A stretch of DNA of 64,000 nt from assembly GCF_043195105.1 (NCBI RefSeq), contig NZ_JBAFWO010000002.1, one strand, 5' to 3'. The stretch's first letter is position 1. Every line of letters starts with the position of its first letter. This document shows, piece after piece, positions 24,822 to 33,111 of the stretch. The position numbers and the translations under genes were made by a program. The notes beneath the pieces were generated by a model. It was not told the origin of the DNA. It worked only from the letters and a program-made list of their open reading frames with translations, and searched no databases. Origin of the DNA: NCEH01 sp002257205 (lineage in GTDB: Bacteria > Pseudomonadota > Alphaproteobacteria > Rhizobiales > Xanthobacteraceae).

Positions 24822-25388
24822 TCAGGCCGCCTTGCGCGTGGTGACCAGCGGGAAGTCGATCTCGGTCTTGGCGACTTCGTTGATGTAATTGGTCCAGGTG
24901 TTGAGGGCGACGTGAAGCACGATCTCGATCACCTGGCCGTCGTCATAGCCGGCCGCCTTCACCGCCGCGACTTCGCGCGCCTCCACATGGCCGCGCTGGC
25001 GCGCGACGCTGGCGGCGAAGCGCACCGCCGCATCGGCTTTCGGATCGTTCGAGGTGCCGTCGCGGTTGGCGGCGATCTCGGCCGCATCCAGCTTGGCGAG
25101 CGCATGGCCGAGATAGGTGTGGGCCGAGAGGCAATAATCGCAGCCGTTGATCTCGGCGATGGCGATGGCGATGCGCTCGCGTGTCGCCGCCGGCAGCCGC
25201 CCCTTGCCGAGGGCGGCATTGAGCCCGAGATAGCCTTCCAGCGCGGCGGGGCTGTTGGCCACGAGGCGGAACAGGTTCGGCACGCTGCCGAGCTGGGTCT
25301 TCACGGCATTCAGCAGCGGCTGGGCGGCGGCGGGGGCGTCCTCGATGGTCGCGGGGGTCGGAATGCGGGAAGCGGAAACGTGAGACAT
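24822..25388 (-). CDS. Carboxymuconolactone decarboxylase/AhpD-like protein
   Basis: The cytoplasmic all-helical protein has 188 residues. The redox motif C-x-x-C-x-x-x-H is intact in NGCDYCLSAHTYLGHALA, as in AhpD alkylhydroperoxidases and peroxidase-related CMD proteins. A GGAGGATG ribosome site precedes the ATG at 25388. It lies between the PNPOx-like gene and the LysR gene and faces a peroxiredoxin/GST operon, which supports a peroxide or electrophile defence role. True carboxymuconolactone decarboxylation is unlikely given the CxxC motif. Confidence 0.88.
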   Translation of the reverse strand: MSHVSASRIPTPATIEDAPAAAQPLLNAVKTQLGSVPNLFRLVANSPAALEGYLGLNAALGKGRLPAATRERIAIAIAEINGCDYCLSAHTYLGHALAKLDAAEIAANRDGTSNDPKADAAVRFAASVARQRGHVEAREVAAVKAAGYDDGQVIEIVLHVALNTWTNYINEVAKTEIDFPLVTTRKAA

Positions 25389-25518
25389 GGGATCATCCTC
25401 CTGTTGGGGGCGCCGGTCACCGGCATCCATGGACGGAAGATGATCCTGTCCGAATAAAACGATAATCCCGCAATTTTGCAATTGATTGTTCCTGTGCGCG
25501 GAATGATGGGCCGGCCTC

Positions 25519-26439
25519 TCAGGCGGTCCATTGGGCCGCGCTGCGCCGCAGGGCCCTGCGCAGGAAATCGATGAACACCCGTACCTTGGGGGCGAGGTGC
25601 GGTGTGGGCGGATAGAGCGCGCTGATGTCGGTTGCCGGCGCCAAATATTCGGTGAGGATGGCCTTGAGCGCACCGCTCGCAAGCGCGTCGCCGACCATCC
25701 AGAACGGCGCCATCGCGATGCCCATGCCGGAGAGCACGGCGGCGCGGACGGCCTCGGAACTATTGGTGGAAAAGCTGCCGTTGACGCGCACCGAGACCGG
25801 TCCGGCGGGGCCGGTGAAGGGCCATTCGTTTCCGGTGGCGAGATAGCGATAGACGATGCAATCGTGGTTGAGCAGATCGTCGAGCGTGCGCGGTTCCCCG
25901 CGTGCGGCGAGATAGGCCGGGCTTGCGGCAAGCACGCGCCGGCTTTCGCCGAGGTGCCGCACGATCAGGCTCATATCGGACAGGCGGCCGATGCGGATCG
26001 CCACGTCCACCCGTTCCTCGATCAGGTCGACGAACCTGTCGTTGAGCGAAAGGTCCACCGCGAGGCCGGGATATTGGCGCAGGAAATCCGGCAGCTCGGG
26101 CATGATGTGCAGGCGCCCGAAAGCCACTGGCGCGCCCACCCGCAAGGTGCCGACCGCCGCGCCCTGGAGGCGCGAGACGCTGGATTCGGCCTCCGCCAGA
26201 TCCGCCAGCAGCCGCTTGGCATGATCGTAGAAGCGCGTCCCGGCTTCGGTGAGGCTGAGCTTGCGCGTGGTGCGCTGGAGCAGGCGGGCGCCGAGGTGGC
26301 GCTCGAGCTCCACGATCTGCTTGCTCGCCGTGGGCTGGGAGATGCCGGCCGCACGCGAAGCGGCTGAAAAGCTGCCGGTTTCAACCACTCGCACGAACAG
26401 GCTGAGGGAGGCAAATCGATCCAAGGCCGCACCATTCAT
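25519..26439 (-). CDS. LysR-family transcriptional regulator
   Basis: The regulator has 306 residues. The N-terminal winged helix reads FVRVVETGSFSAASRAAGIS and then QPTASKQIVELERHLGARLL. The C-terminal periplasmic-binding-like effector domain spans about 90-300 (GTLRVGAPVAFGRLHIMP). It belongs to the subgroup that commonly governs nearby redox genes. It is transcribed divergently from the peroxiredoxin-GST-SDR-GST operon, which is its likely target, and upstream of the AhpD-like gene. Confidence 0.93.
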   Translation of the reverse strand: MNGAALDRFASLSLFVRVVETGSFSAASRAAGISQPTASKQIVELERHLGARLLQRTTRKLSLTEAGTRFYDHAKRLLADLAEAESSVSRLQGAAVGTLRVGAPVAFGRLHIMPELPDFLRQYPGLAVDLSLNDRFVDLIEERVDVAIRIGRLSDMSLIVRHLGESRRVLAASPAYLAARGEPRTLDDLLNHDCIVYRYLATGNEWPFTGPAGPVSVRVNGSFSTNSSEAVRAAVLSGMGIAMAPFWMVGDALASGALKAILTEYLAPATDISALYPPTPHLAPKVRVFIDFLRRALRRSAAQWTA

Positions 26440-26637
26440 TCCTCTGACGAATGAATCATATGCGATCCAGCGGGATTTTTAAAATCGAAGGATGAGATCA
26501 AATAAGAATCGACCGCTGTGATGGAACCGCCCCATGTCCTTACACCTGCAACTCAATGCGTGGCGCTCCCGCCGCGCAACCACGGCGCCGGCCCTTGCGA
26601 CTTTCAGACAGGCGCCGGTCGCTGGGGAGGGCGTCGC

Positions 26638-27336
26638 GTGAGCCTGCTCCAGGATCTTGCCGCCCGCCGGGCCGCCTTCGAGCGCGAGGCGCCGCGCGAC
26701 CGGGTCTCGCTCTATGAGGGAGCGATCGAGGACCTGCGCCGCTCGGGGCTGCTCGACGTGGCGCTGAGCGCCGGCCAGGCGGCACCGGATTTCACCTTGC
26801 CGGATGCGCAAGGGGATAATGTCCGGTTCGCCGATATGCTCGCGAAGGGGCCAGTCGTCGTCACCTTCTACCGGGGCGGATGGTGCCCCTACTGCAATCT
26901 CCAGCTGCGCGCCTATCAGCAGGCGCTGCCGCGCATCCGCGATCTTGGCGGGGAATTGCTCGCCATATCGCCGCAATTGCCCGACCGCTCAAAGGATACG
27001 GTTGCCGCGGGCGGCCTCGCCTTTCCGGTGCTGAGCGATGTCGGCAATGTGGTCGCCGCCGCCTATGGGCTGGTGTTCGAGCTGCCGCCGCAATTGCGCG
27101 AAGCCTATGCGCGCAACGGCATCGAGCTGCCGCAGATCAATGGCGAGACCCGCTGGCGCCTGCCTGTTCCCGGCACCTTCGTGGTCGCCCCCGACGGGCG
27201 GGTGCTGATGTCCTATGTGGATGCCGATTACCGCAATCGCCTCGATCCCGAGGAAATATTGAACGTGCTGAAGGATCTCAGCGACGAACGGGCGCCGACG
27301 CCACGGCCCGGTGCCGCGCAGGGAGAACGCGCATGA
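26638..27336 (+). CDS. Peroxiredoxin-like (AhpC/TSA) protein
   Basis: This thioredoxin-fold protein of 232 residues would reduce peroxides. The characteristic stretch is VVVTFYRGGWCPYCNLQLRA, where the C-x-x-C pair lies at the usual peroxidatic position. The N-terminal helix region (about 1-40) is an extension seen in this subgroup. The GTG at 26638 is chosen because GGGGAGG precedes it. An ATG at 26521 would add 39 residues with little family character. The 3' end overlaps the GST gene by four bases (ATGA). Confidence 0.88.
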   Translation: MSLLQDLAARRAAFEREAPRDRVSLYEGAIEDLRRSGLLDVALSAGQAAPDFTLPDAQGDNVRFADMLAKGPVVVTFYRGGWCPYCNLQLRAYQQALPRIRDLGGELLAISPQLPDRSKDTVAAGGLAFPVLSDVGNVVAAAYGLVFELPPQLREAYARNGIELPQINGETRWRLPVPGTFVVAPDGRVLMSYVDADYRNRLDPEEILNVLKDLSDERAPTPRPGAAQGERA

Positions 27337-28073
27337 TCGACCTGTTCTACTGGCCCACCCCCAACGGCCACAAGGTGACGATGCTGCTGGAGGAATTGGG
27401 GCTCGATTACGTCATCCATCCCATCGACATCAGCGCCGGCGATCAGTTCAAGCCGGATTTTCTCGCCATCTCCCCGAACAACCGCATGCCGGCGATCACC
27501 GATGCCGACCCCGCCGACGGCGGGGAGCCCATCAGCGTGTTCGAATCCGGCGCCATCCTGCTCTATCTCGCCGAGAAGGCCGGGCGCTTCCTGCCCTCGG
27601 ACGTGCGCGGCCGCAAGACGGTGCTGGAATGGCTGTTCTGGCAGGTCGGCGGGCTCGGCCCTATGGCCGGGCAGAACCATCATTTCGTGCAATATGCACC
27701 CGAGCGCATCGCCTATGCGATGGAGCGCTACGTCAAGGAAACCAACCGCCTCTATGGCGTGCTCGACCGCCGCCTGGCGCTCGTGCCGTTCGTTGCCGGG
27801 GCGGAGTATTCCATCGCCGACATGGCGATCTATCCCTGGGTCGTGCCCTGGCGCCGCCAGCAGCAGGACCTCGATGCCTTTCCCCATCTGAAGCGCTGGT
27901 TCGCGGACGTCGCGGCGCGCCCGGCGACGGTGGCTGCCTATGCGAAGGGCGTGCCGTTTTCGAGCCGTCCGGCCGTGACCGAGGCCGGCAAGAGCCTCCT
28001 GTTCGGGCAGACCGCCGCAAGCATCGCCGCGAGTTCGGCGCCCCTATCCAAGGAGAAGAACAATGAAGCTTGA
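27333..28073 (+). CDS. Glutathione S-transferase, YfcG/Nu-class-like
   Basis: The soluble GST has 246 residues. The thioredoxin-like N-terminal domain begins MIDLFYWPTPNGHKVTMLLE, with the TPNGHKV motif of YfcG-type disulfide oxidoreductase GSTs, and includes the ESGAILLYLAEK glutathione-binding segment. The helical C-terminal domain includes YSIADMAIYPWVVPW. It is translationally coupled to the peroxiredoxin gene and overlaps the SDR gene by 11 bases. A glutathione-dependent redox role with the peroxiredoxin is inferred. Confidence 0.92.
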   Translation: MIDLFYWPTPNGHKVTMLLEELGLDYVIHPIDISAGDQFKPDFLAISPNNRMPAITDADPADGGEPISVFESGAILLYLAEKAGRFLPSDVRGRKTVLEWLFWQVGGLGPMAGQNHHFVQYAPERIAYAMERYVKETNRLYGVLDRRLALVPFVAGAEYSIADMAIYPWVVPWRRQQQDLDAFPHLKRWFADVAARPATVAAYAKGVPFSSRPAVTEAGKSLLFGQTAASIAASSAPLSKEKNNEA

Positions 28074-28872
28074 GGAAAAGACAGTCTTGCTCACCGGCGC
28101 GGGCAGCGGCATCGGTCGCGCGGCCGCGCTTGCCTTTGCCCGCAAGGGCGCGCGCCTGCTGCTTGCCGGACGGCGCGTTGCGCCGCTTGAGGAAACCGCG
28201 GCTCTGGTGCGCGCGGCCGGCGGCTCGGCGCAGGTTCAGGTCTGCGACGTGACGGTTGCCGCCGACCGGGCAGCCCTGATCGCCGCCGCCTCCGCCGCGT
28301 TCGGCGGCCGGCTCGACATTCTCGTGAACAATGCCGGCAACGTGCGCGCCGGGCGTCTGGAGCAGATCCCGGAAGCGGAGATCGAGGCCATGATCGACCT
28401 CAATCTTCTGGCGCCGATCCTGCTGTCGCGCGCCGCGCTGCCCTTGCTGCGGGCGAGCGGGGATGCCGCCATCGTCAATGTGTCTTCCGGCTTCGGACTG
28501 GTGGGCGGGCCGTTCTATGGCACCTATGCCGCCGCCAAGGCGGGGCTCGGCCGGTTCGGCGAGGCGCTGCGCCGCGAGCTGCTCGGCGAGGGCGTGCATG
28601 TGATGACGCTCTATCCCACCGCCACCGATACCCCGATGCTGGCCACCAACAAGGCCGGCCCGGATCTCGGCTTCGTGCGCGAAACCCCTGAAGCGGTGGC
28701 CGATGGGCTGATCGAGGGGCTGGAGACCAATGCCCGCGAAGTGATCCGCGGCGGTGCGGCGCGCCTTGCCATGATGACCAAGAACCGCGAGGAGCCGGAA
28801 GCGGTCGACGAGCGTTTCCGCACCATCAAGGCGGATCTGGAAGCTGCGGTTTCCACCCATCGCGCCTTCTGA
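28063..28872 (+). CDS. Short-chain dehydrogenase/reductase
   Basis: The classical SDR has 269 residues with the TGAGSGIGRAAALAFAR cofactor loop, NNAGN, the serine in AAIVNVSSGFGL and the catalytic YGTYAAAKAGL. The AGRR stretch after strand 2 suggests NADP(H). The C terminus is longer than minimal SDRs and ends in a charged helix (MMTKNREEPEAVDERFRTIK). It sits between two GST genes in one operon and may reduce a reactive carbonyl, which is inferred from context only. Confidence 0.9.
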   Translation: MKLEEKTVLLTGAGSGIGRAAALAFARKGARLLLAGRRVAPLEETAALVRAAGGSAQVQVCDVTVAADRAALIAAASAAFGGRLDILVNNAGNVRAGRLEQIPEAEIEAMIDLNLLAPILLSRAALPLLRASGDAAIVNVSSGFGLVGGPFYGTYAAAKAGLGRFGEALRRELLGEGVHVMTLYPTATDTPMLATNKAGPDLGFVRETPEAVADGLIEGLETNAREVIRGGAARLAMMTKNREEPEAVDERFRTIKADLEAAVSTHRAF

Positions 28873-28916
28873 AGGCGTATGCGTTTCCTGTTTCCTCCCC
28901 CGCCCACGGAGCCTAG

Positions 28917-29624
28917 ATGATCAAATTCTATTTCCACCCCACGCCCAATCCCTACAAGGTGGCGCTGTTCCTCGAGGAAGCCGGGCTCGCTTATGAGGTG
29001 GTCCCGGTGGACACCCGCAAGGGCGAGCAGCACCTTCCCGCCTTCCGCGCCATCAACCCCAACGCCAAGCTGCCGGCGATCGTCGATACCGATGGAGTGG
29101 GCGGGCCGACGGCGGTGTTCGATTCCACCGCGATCCTGCTTTATCTCGCGCAGAAGACCGACCGCTTCCTCGGCCGCCCGCATGACCGTGGCGACCTGTT
29201 GTCCTGGCTTATGTTCGTCGCGACGGGGGTCGGTCCCTATTCCGGCCAGTCGGTGCATTTCCAGCGCGCCGCGCCGGAAAAGCTGCCCTATGCGATCAAC
29301 CGCTATCGCCGCGAAGTGGAGCGCCATTACCGCCTGCTGGACGAGCGCCTCGCGTCCGGGCGGACGTTCTTTGTGGGCGACGAGATCAGCATCGTGGACA
29401 TGTCGGCCTGGGGTTGGCTGACCCGGGCCTCGTTCGCGCTGGGCGTGGACGAGGATCCCCTCGGCGCCTTCCCCCATCTCAAGCGCTGGTTCGAGATGGT
29501 GGAGGCACGTCCGGCGGCGGCGCGGGCGCGCGCGGTGGGCAGCACCTTGACGTTCAAGCAGGAGATGGACGAAGTCGCCCTGCGCGCCCTGTACCCGCAG
29601 AATTATCCGGCCACGCCCGCCTGA
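28917..29624 (+). CDS. Glutathione S-transferase (second copy in operon)
   Basis: The GST has 235 residues and begins MIKFYFHPTPNPYKVALFLE, related to the first GST but with TPNPYKV in place of TPNGHKV. The substrate-side segment DSTAILLYLAQKTDRFLGRP and the C-terminal helix ISIVDMSAWGWL are conserved. It lies 44 bases after the SDR and probably belongs to the same unit under the divergent LysR regulator. The two GSTs look like an old tandem duplication interrupted by the SDR gene. Confidence 0.9.
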   Translation: MIKFYFHPTPNPYKVALFLEEAGLAYEVVPVDTRKGEQHLPAFRAINPNAKLPAIVDTDGVGGPTAVFDSTAILLYLAQKTDRFLGRPHDRGDLLSWLMFVATGVGPYSGQSVHFQRAAPEKLPYAINRYRREVERHYRLLDERLASGRTFFVGDEISIVDMSAWGWLTRASFALGVDEDPLGAFPHLKRWFEMVEARPAAARARAVGSTLTFKQEMDEVALRALYPQNYPATPA

Positions 29625-29828
29625 GCGTTGTTCGGCCAGCGGCGCTCAAGGAGAGCGGCGGAAAGATCAGGCTTCTTTCCCGCCGCGCTCCTCGCTACCG
29701 CGCTTCTTGCCGCGCGCCGCCGCCGACACAAAGGCGTGAGAGCGGGTAACGATGCCCGCCGCTGCGGCGAAATCCTCTCGGACGTCCGTTCTCCGCCGTC
29801 GGCGGAGGCGATCCGCAGAGGGTGCCCC

Positions 29829-30545
29829 GTGAAGCCGATTTTCCTCTTCTCCACCGGTCTCCTGCTCACCTTCGCGACGGCCGCCGTGCCGGTTGTCGCA
29901 CGCGCCGCGGAGCAGCCGGTGGTCGTCGAGCTGTTCACCAGCCAGGGCTGTTCTTCCTGCCCGCCAGCCAATGCCAACCTGATTGAACTGACCCGCCGCC
30001 CCGATGTCCTCGCGCTGAGTTTCAGCGTGACCTATTGGGACTATCTCGGCTGGAAGGATGTGTTCGGCAAACCGCAATTCACCCGCCGCCAGGAAATCTA
30101 TGAGCCGAAGCTCGGCCAGCCCGGCCCGTTCACCCCCCAGATGGTGATCAACGGACAGGCGAGCACGGTGGGCTATGACCTTGCGGAGGTGAATGCCCTG
30201 ATTGCCCGTATGCGGCGGCCGAGCGGCGCGCCGTCGCTCACCTTGCGCGGTGGGCGGGCTGTCATCGGGCCAGGGCAGGTGCGTGGCGACGGGGCGGACG
30301 TCTGGCTGGTGCTTTATGATCCGCTTACGCGCGAAGTGCCGGTTCGGCGCGGCGAGAATGGCGGGCACACGCTGGCCCATGCCCATGTGGTCCAGGAGCT
30401 GGTGCGTCTCGGCGCTTGGGAGGGCCGCGCCGCGAGCTTTCCCCTGCCGGATCCGGATGCAGGCCTGAATTCCGCCGTGCTGGTTCAGGAGCGCAATGGT
30501 GGCCCCATCCTTGCCGCCGCGACGAACGAGCGGGGGGAAAAATAA
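29829..30545 (+). CDS. DUF1223 secreted thioredoxin-like protein
   Basis: The product has 238 residues with a signal peptide (about 1-25, LFSTGLLLTFATAAVPVVARA), so it is periplasmic or membrane anchored. The family motif VVVELFTSQGCSSCPPANAN carries a thioredoxin-like cysteine pair (C-S-S-C), followed by VTYWDYLGWKDVFG and FTPQMVINGQ. The GTG at 29829 is chosen because the signal peptide begins there. DUF1223 proteins are widespread in alphaproteobacteria and lack a settled function. A thiol-redox role is suggested by the fold. Confidence 0.88.
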   Translation: MKPIFLFSTGLLLTFATAAVPVVARAAEQPVVVELFTSQGCSSCPPANANLIELTRRPDVLALSFSVTYWDYLGWKDVFGKPQFTRRQEIYEPKLGQPGPFTPQMVINGQASTVGYDLAEVNALIARMRRPSGAPSLTLRGGRAVIGPGQVRGDGADVWLVLYDPLTREVPVRRGENGGHTLAHAHVVQELVRLGAWEGRAASFPLPDPDAGLNSAVLVQERNGGPILAAATNERGEK

Positions 30546-30558
30546 CCGCCCGTTTGCT

Positions 30559-31125
30559 TCAGTCGCAACGCAGGCCGGATTGGCGCGCCCGGTGATTGCG
30601 CACCTTGTGGCGGTTGCCGCACAGCGCCATGGAACACCACCGGCGCGTGGCATTGCGGGCGGTGTCATAAAATACCAACGTGCATTCCGGCCCGCTGCAA
30701 TGGCGCATGCGATGGGGCTCGAACGCGCCGACGAAATCGGCGAAGTCGAGGGCAATGGTCCCGAGCGGCCCGATCGGACCGCCGGGGGTGTCGCGGATCC
30801 TGAGGGCCCCGTCGACCTGTTCAAGCTGGCGGTGGGAGGCGATCTCCGCCAGTTCGCGATTGACGGCGGCGAGGGCTTCCGCCGGCGGCGCCTTTTGCGC
30901 CAGCATGGCTTCAAACAGTGCGCCGAGATGGGCGCGAAAGGCGCGCGCGCATTCCGCCGGGCCATCCGCGCTTAAGCCCGCTGCCCTGCGCCACCGCGCC
31001 CAGCCCTCCTCCGTCGCGAGAAAATCGCCGAAAGCGGCGGGTGCGGAATTGACGAAGTCAATCCAAAGCCGCCCGCCCAGAAAGGGCATGCCGTCCCGCA
31101 GATCGCCGGACTCGATTTCGTTCAC
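30559..31125 (-). CDS. CGNR zinc-finger (ABATE domain) transcriptional regulator
   Basis: The protein has 188 residues. The N-terminal ABATE region (about 15-120) is thought to sense a ligand or stress. The C-terminal CGNR zinc finger (about 140-185) reads RHCSGPECTLVFYDTARNAT and then WCSMALCGNRHKVRNHRAR, with four cysteines positioned for zinc and a basic DNA-contact helix. It is divergent from a GlcG-like gene. The gap carries a GGTTAC...GTAACC inverted repeat that could be its operator, and related elements precede the alpha/beta hydrolase further on. Confidence 0.9.
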   Translation of the reverse strand: MNEIESGDLRDGMPFLGGRLWIDFVNSAPAAFGDFLATEEGWARWRRAAGLSADGPAECARAFRAHLGALFEAMLAQKAPPAEALAAVNRELAEIASHRQLEQVDGALRIRDTPGGPIGPLGTIALDFADFVGAFEPHRMRHCSGPECTLVFYDTARNATRRWCSMALCGNRHKVRNHRARQSGLRCD

Positions 31126-31147
31126 CGAAGAAACCCTTCTAAATGCC

Positions 31148-31176
31148 TTGACAGGTTACGTCTGTCGTTTGTAACC
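31148..31176. promoter_or_regulatory. Inverted repeat with TTGACA element in a divergent promoter region
   Basis: TTGACA at 31148-31153 is followed at once by GGTTAC (31154-31159) and, 11 bases on, its complement GTAACC (31171-31176). It lies just upstream of the leftward CGNR gene. The ten-base string TTGACAGGTT recurs at 31958 ahead of the hydrolase gene. Confidence 0.5.
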
Positions 31177-31303
31177 ATTAATTTAGTCGCAAAGTGGTTT
31201 CGCGCAAGCGCCCTATGGCGTTCCGGCTCGGTCCCCTGTGGCATCTAAGCTTCGCCGGGTGCCGTGCGCGGATCCGGTCGCTCTCATTTTCGCGGAGATT
31301 TTC

Positions 31304-31837
31304 ATGTTGAAGACCCTTCGGGCCCGGCGTTTCGCCGTGCGCGCCCTGACACTGATGTGCGGCTTTGCAAGCCTTTCGCCGGCCACGGCCCAGGTCCATT
31401 TGAGCGGCTATCGCGTGCCGCTAACGCTGGCCCTGGAAGCGGTGGGAGAGGCCGTGCGCGCCTGCGAGGCCAGCGGCTACGATGTCTCGGCCGCATTGGT
31501 CGACGCCTCGGGTGAAACACTCGCCTTCGCCAAGGGTGATCACAGCACCGTGCACACGAAGGATACCAGCTTTCGCAAGGCTTACACGGTGGCGACGCTC
31601 GGGCCGATCTTCAAGTTCGAAACGCTCGGGGCGTTCGTCGAGAAAATGCGCGGCAATCCCAATGCCAATGCGTTCGCGAGCCTGCCGAATATCCTTTTGC
31701 TGGCGGGTGGCGTGGCCGTGATGGCCAATGGGGAGAGCGTGGCGGCGATTGGCGTCGGCGGCGCGCCGGGGGGCGAAAAGGACGAAGCCTGCGCGGCCGC
31801 CGGCCTCGCCAAGATCAAGGATCGCCTGCCGCACTGA
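31304..31837 (+). CDS. Exported GlcG/HbpS-like heme-binding-family protein
   Basis: The product has 177 residues. The N-terminal signal peptide (about 1-27, ending SPATAQ) suggests a periplasmic location. The mature domain (about 30-177) matches the GlcG/HbpS fold: ALEAVGEAVRACEASGYDVS, ALVDASGETLAFAKGDHST, and the glycine-rich AIGVGGAPGGEKDEACAAAG near the end. Family members bind heme or small oxidised compounds and commonly sit beside oxidoreductases. It is divergent from the CGNR regulator and likely under its control. Confidence 0.87.
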   Translation: MLKTLRARRFAVRALTLMCGFASLSPATAQVHLSGYRVPLTLALEAVGEAVRACEASGYDVSAALVDASGETLAFAKGDHSTVHTKDTSFRKAYTVATLGPIFKFETLGAFVEKMRGNPNANAFASLPNILLLAGGVAVMANGESVAAIGVGGAPGGEKDEACAAAGLAKIKDRLPH

Positions 31838-31938
31838 ACGGCGCGTCGCACCCCTCAGCGGGTTGAGCCTTTGCGCGCTCGGGGAAATCCGCCGGGCGCG
31901 CTCTCGCATGTCCGCGCGTCGCCATTCGGAAAAAAGAT

Positions 31939-32009
31939 GTAACTGTTAAAAACATAATTGACAGGTTTCAATTTATGCGACACCGTTAAAACCGTAAATA
32001 AACAGTTAC
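31939..32009. promoter_or_regulatory. Inverted repeat and TTGACA element upstream of the hydrolase gene
   Basis: GTAACTGTT (31939-31947) and AACAGTTAC (32001-32009) form a perfect 9-base inverted repeat spanning an AT-rich 53-base core that contains TTGACAGGTT (31958-31967). The outer GTAAC half-sites resemble those ahead of the CGNR gene, suggesting a shared regulator with DNA looping or two-site binding. Confidence 0.45.
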
Positions 32010-32020
32010 GGACCTTTCCC

Positions 32021-33034
32021 ATGCCGTCTATCCGCCTTTCCCATTCGTCGGCCCTCGCTCGCTTCTGGCGCGGTGGCCTGCTCGCCTCCACCTTGCTCAA
32101 CGCCATGTCGATTTTGCCTGCCGCCGCCGCGCCGACGGCCGCCCGTGCCGAGGCGGGACAGCCGGTCCTGTCCAACACGGTGACCATTGACGGGCTCGAG
32201 ATTTTCTATCGCGAGTCCGGGCCGAAGGATGCGCCGGTTCTTCTGCTGTTGCATGGCTTTCCCTCTTCGTCGCACATGTATCGCGACCTCATTCCCACGC
32301 TTTCCGCTAAGTATCGCGTGATCGCGCCCGACTATCCGGGCTTCGGCTATAGCGCTGCCCCGGCGCTGGGTACTGGCGTGTTCCCTTACACGTTCGCGGC
32401 GGTGGCCGATCTCATCGACAAGTTTACGGTCGCAGTGGGGGCGCAATCCTACGTCCTGTTCGTGCAGGATTACGGCGGCCCGGTGGGCATCCGCCTCGCA
32501 GTCAAGCACCCGGACCGCCTGCGCGGGCTGATCATCCAGAACGCGGTCGCCAATGCGGAAGGCTGGAATCCCGATGTGGTCGCCCAGCTCGCGCCGTTCT
32601 GGAAGAGCCGCTCGGCCGAGACCGAAAAGCCGATCCGCGATCTGCTGACGCCGGACGGCGTCAAGTTCGAATACACCCACGGCACGACCCGGCCCGAGCG
32701 CCTGTCGCCGGACGCCTGGACGTCAGATCAGGCGGGTTTGGATCGTCCTGGCAATGTGGACATCCAGCTTCAGTATTTCACTGATTATCAGAACAATGTC
32801 GCATCATACCCGGCCTGGGGCGCGTTCCTGAAAGCCGCGCAGCCGCCGGTGCTGATCGTCTGGGGAAAGAACGATCCCTATTTCACCATGAAGGGCGTCG
32901 AATACTTCAAGAGCATCCTGCCGAAGGCGGAAGTGCATCTTTATGATGCGGGCCATTTCGCGCTGGAAACCTATGGCGAGGAGATCGCCGCGACGACCCT
33001 CGACTTCCTCGGTCGGCTGCCCAAGGCGCGCTGA
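32021..33034 (+). CDS. Exported alpha/beta hydrolase (epoxide hydrolase/dehalogenase-like)
   Basis: The product has 337 residues with a signal-like N terminus (about 1-45: basic, hydrophobic, then AAAAPTAARAE). The fold motifs are LLLHGFPSSSHMYRDLIPTL (oxyanion hole HGFP), the nucleophile elbow YVLFVQDYGGPVGIRLAVKH (nucleophile aspartate in QDYGG, as in haloalkane dehalogenases and epoxide hydrolases), the acid region WGKNDPYF and the final histidine in YDAGHFALETY. Aspartate as nucleophile argues for dehalogenase or epoxide hydrolase chemistry over an esterase. The substrate is unknown. Confidence 0.88.
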   Translation: MPSIRLSHSSALARFWRGGLLASTLLNAMSILPAAAAPTAARAEAGQPVLSNTVTIDGLEIFYRESGPKDAPVLLLLHGFPSSSHMYRDLIPTLSAKYRVIAPDYPGFGYSAAPALGTGVFPYTFAAVADLIDKFTVAVGAQSYVLFVQDYGGPVGIRLAVKHPDRLRGLIIQNAVANAEGWNPDVVAQLAPFWKSRSAETEKPIRDLLTPDGVKFEYTHGTTRPERLSPDAWTSDQAGLDRPGNVDIQLQYFTDYQNNVASYPAWGAFLKAAQPPVLIVWGKNDPYFTMKGVEYFKSILPKAEVHLYDAGHFALETYGEEIAATTLDFLGRLPKAR

Positions 33035-33045
33035 ACAGGGTCTGC

Positions 33046-33070
33046 CGCACGGCCGATGCGTGGCCGTGCG
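33046..33070. terminator. Hairpin between convergent genes, first of two
   Basis: CGCACGGCC (33046-33054) pairs perfectly with GGCCGTGCG (33062-33070) around a 7-base loop, 11 bases after the hydrolase stop. Confidence 0.6.
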
Positions 33071-33081
33071 CGTTATGACGG

Positions 33082-33107
33082 GCCACGGGATTGCGCGATC
33101 CCGTGGC
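33082..33107. terminator. Hairpin between convergent genes, second of two
   Basis: GCCACGGGAT (33082-33091) pairs perfectly with ATCCCGTGGC (33098-33107) around a 6-base loop, just beyond the stop of the leftward nitronate monooxygenase gene. It probably serves that direction. Confidence 0.6.
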
Positions 33108-33111
33108 GGCT

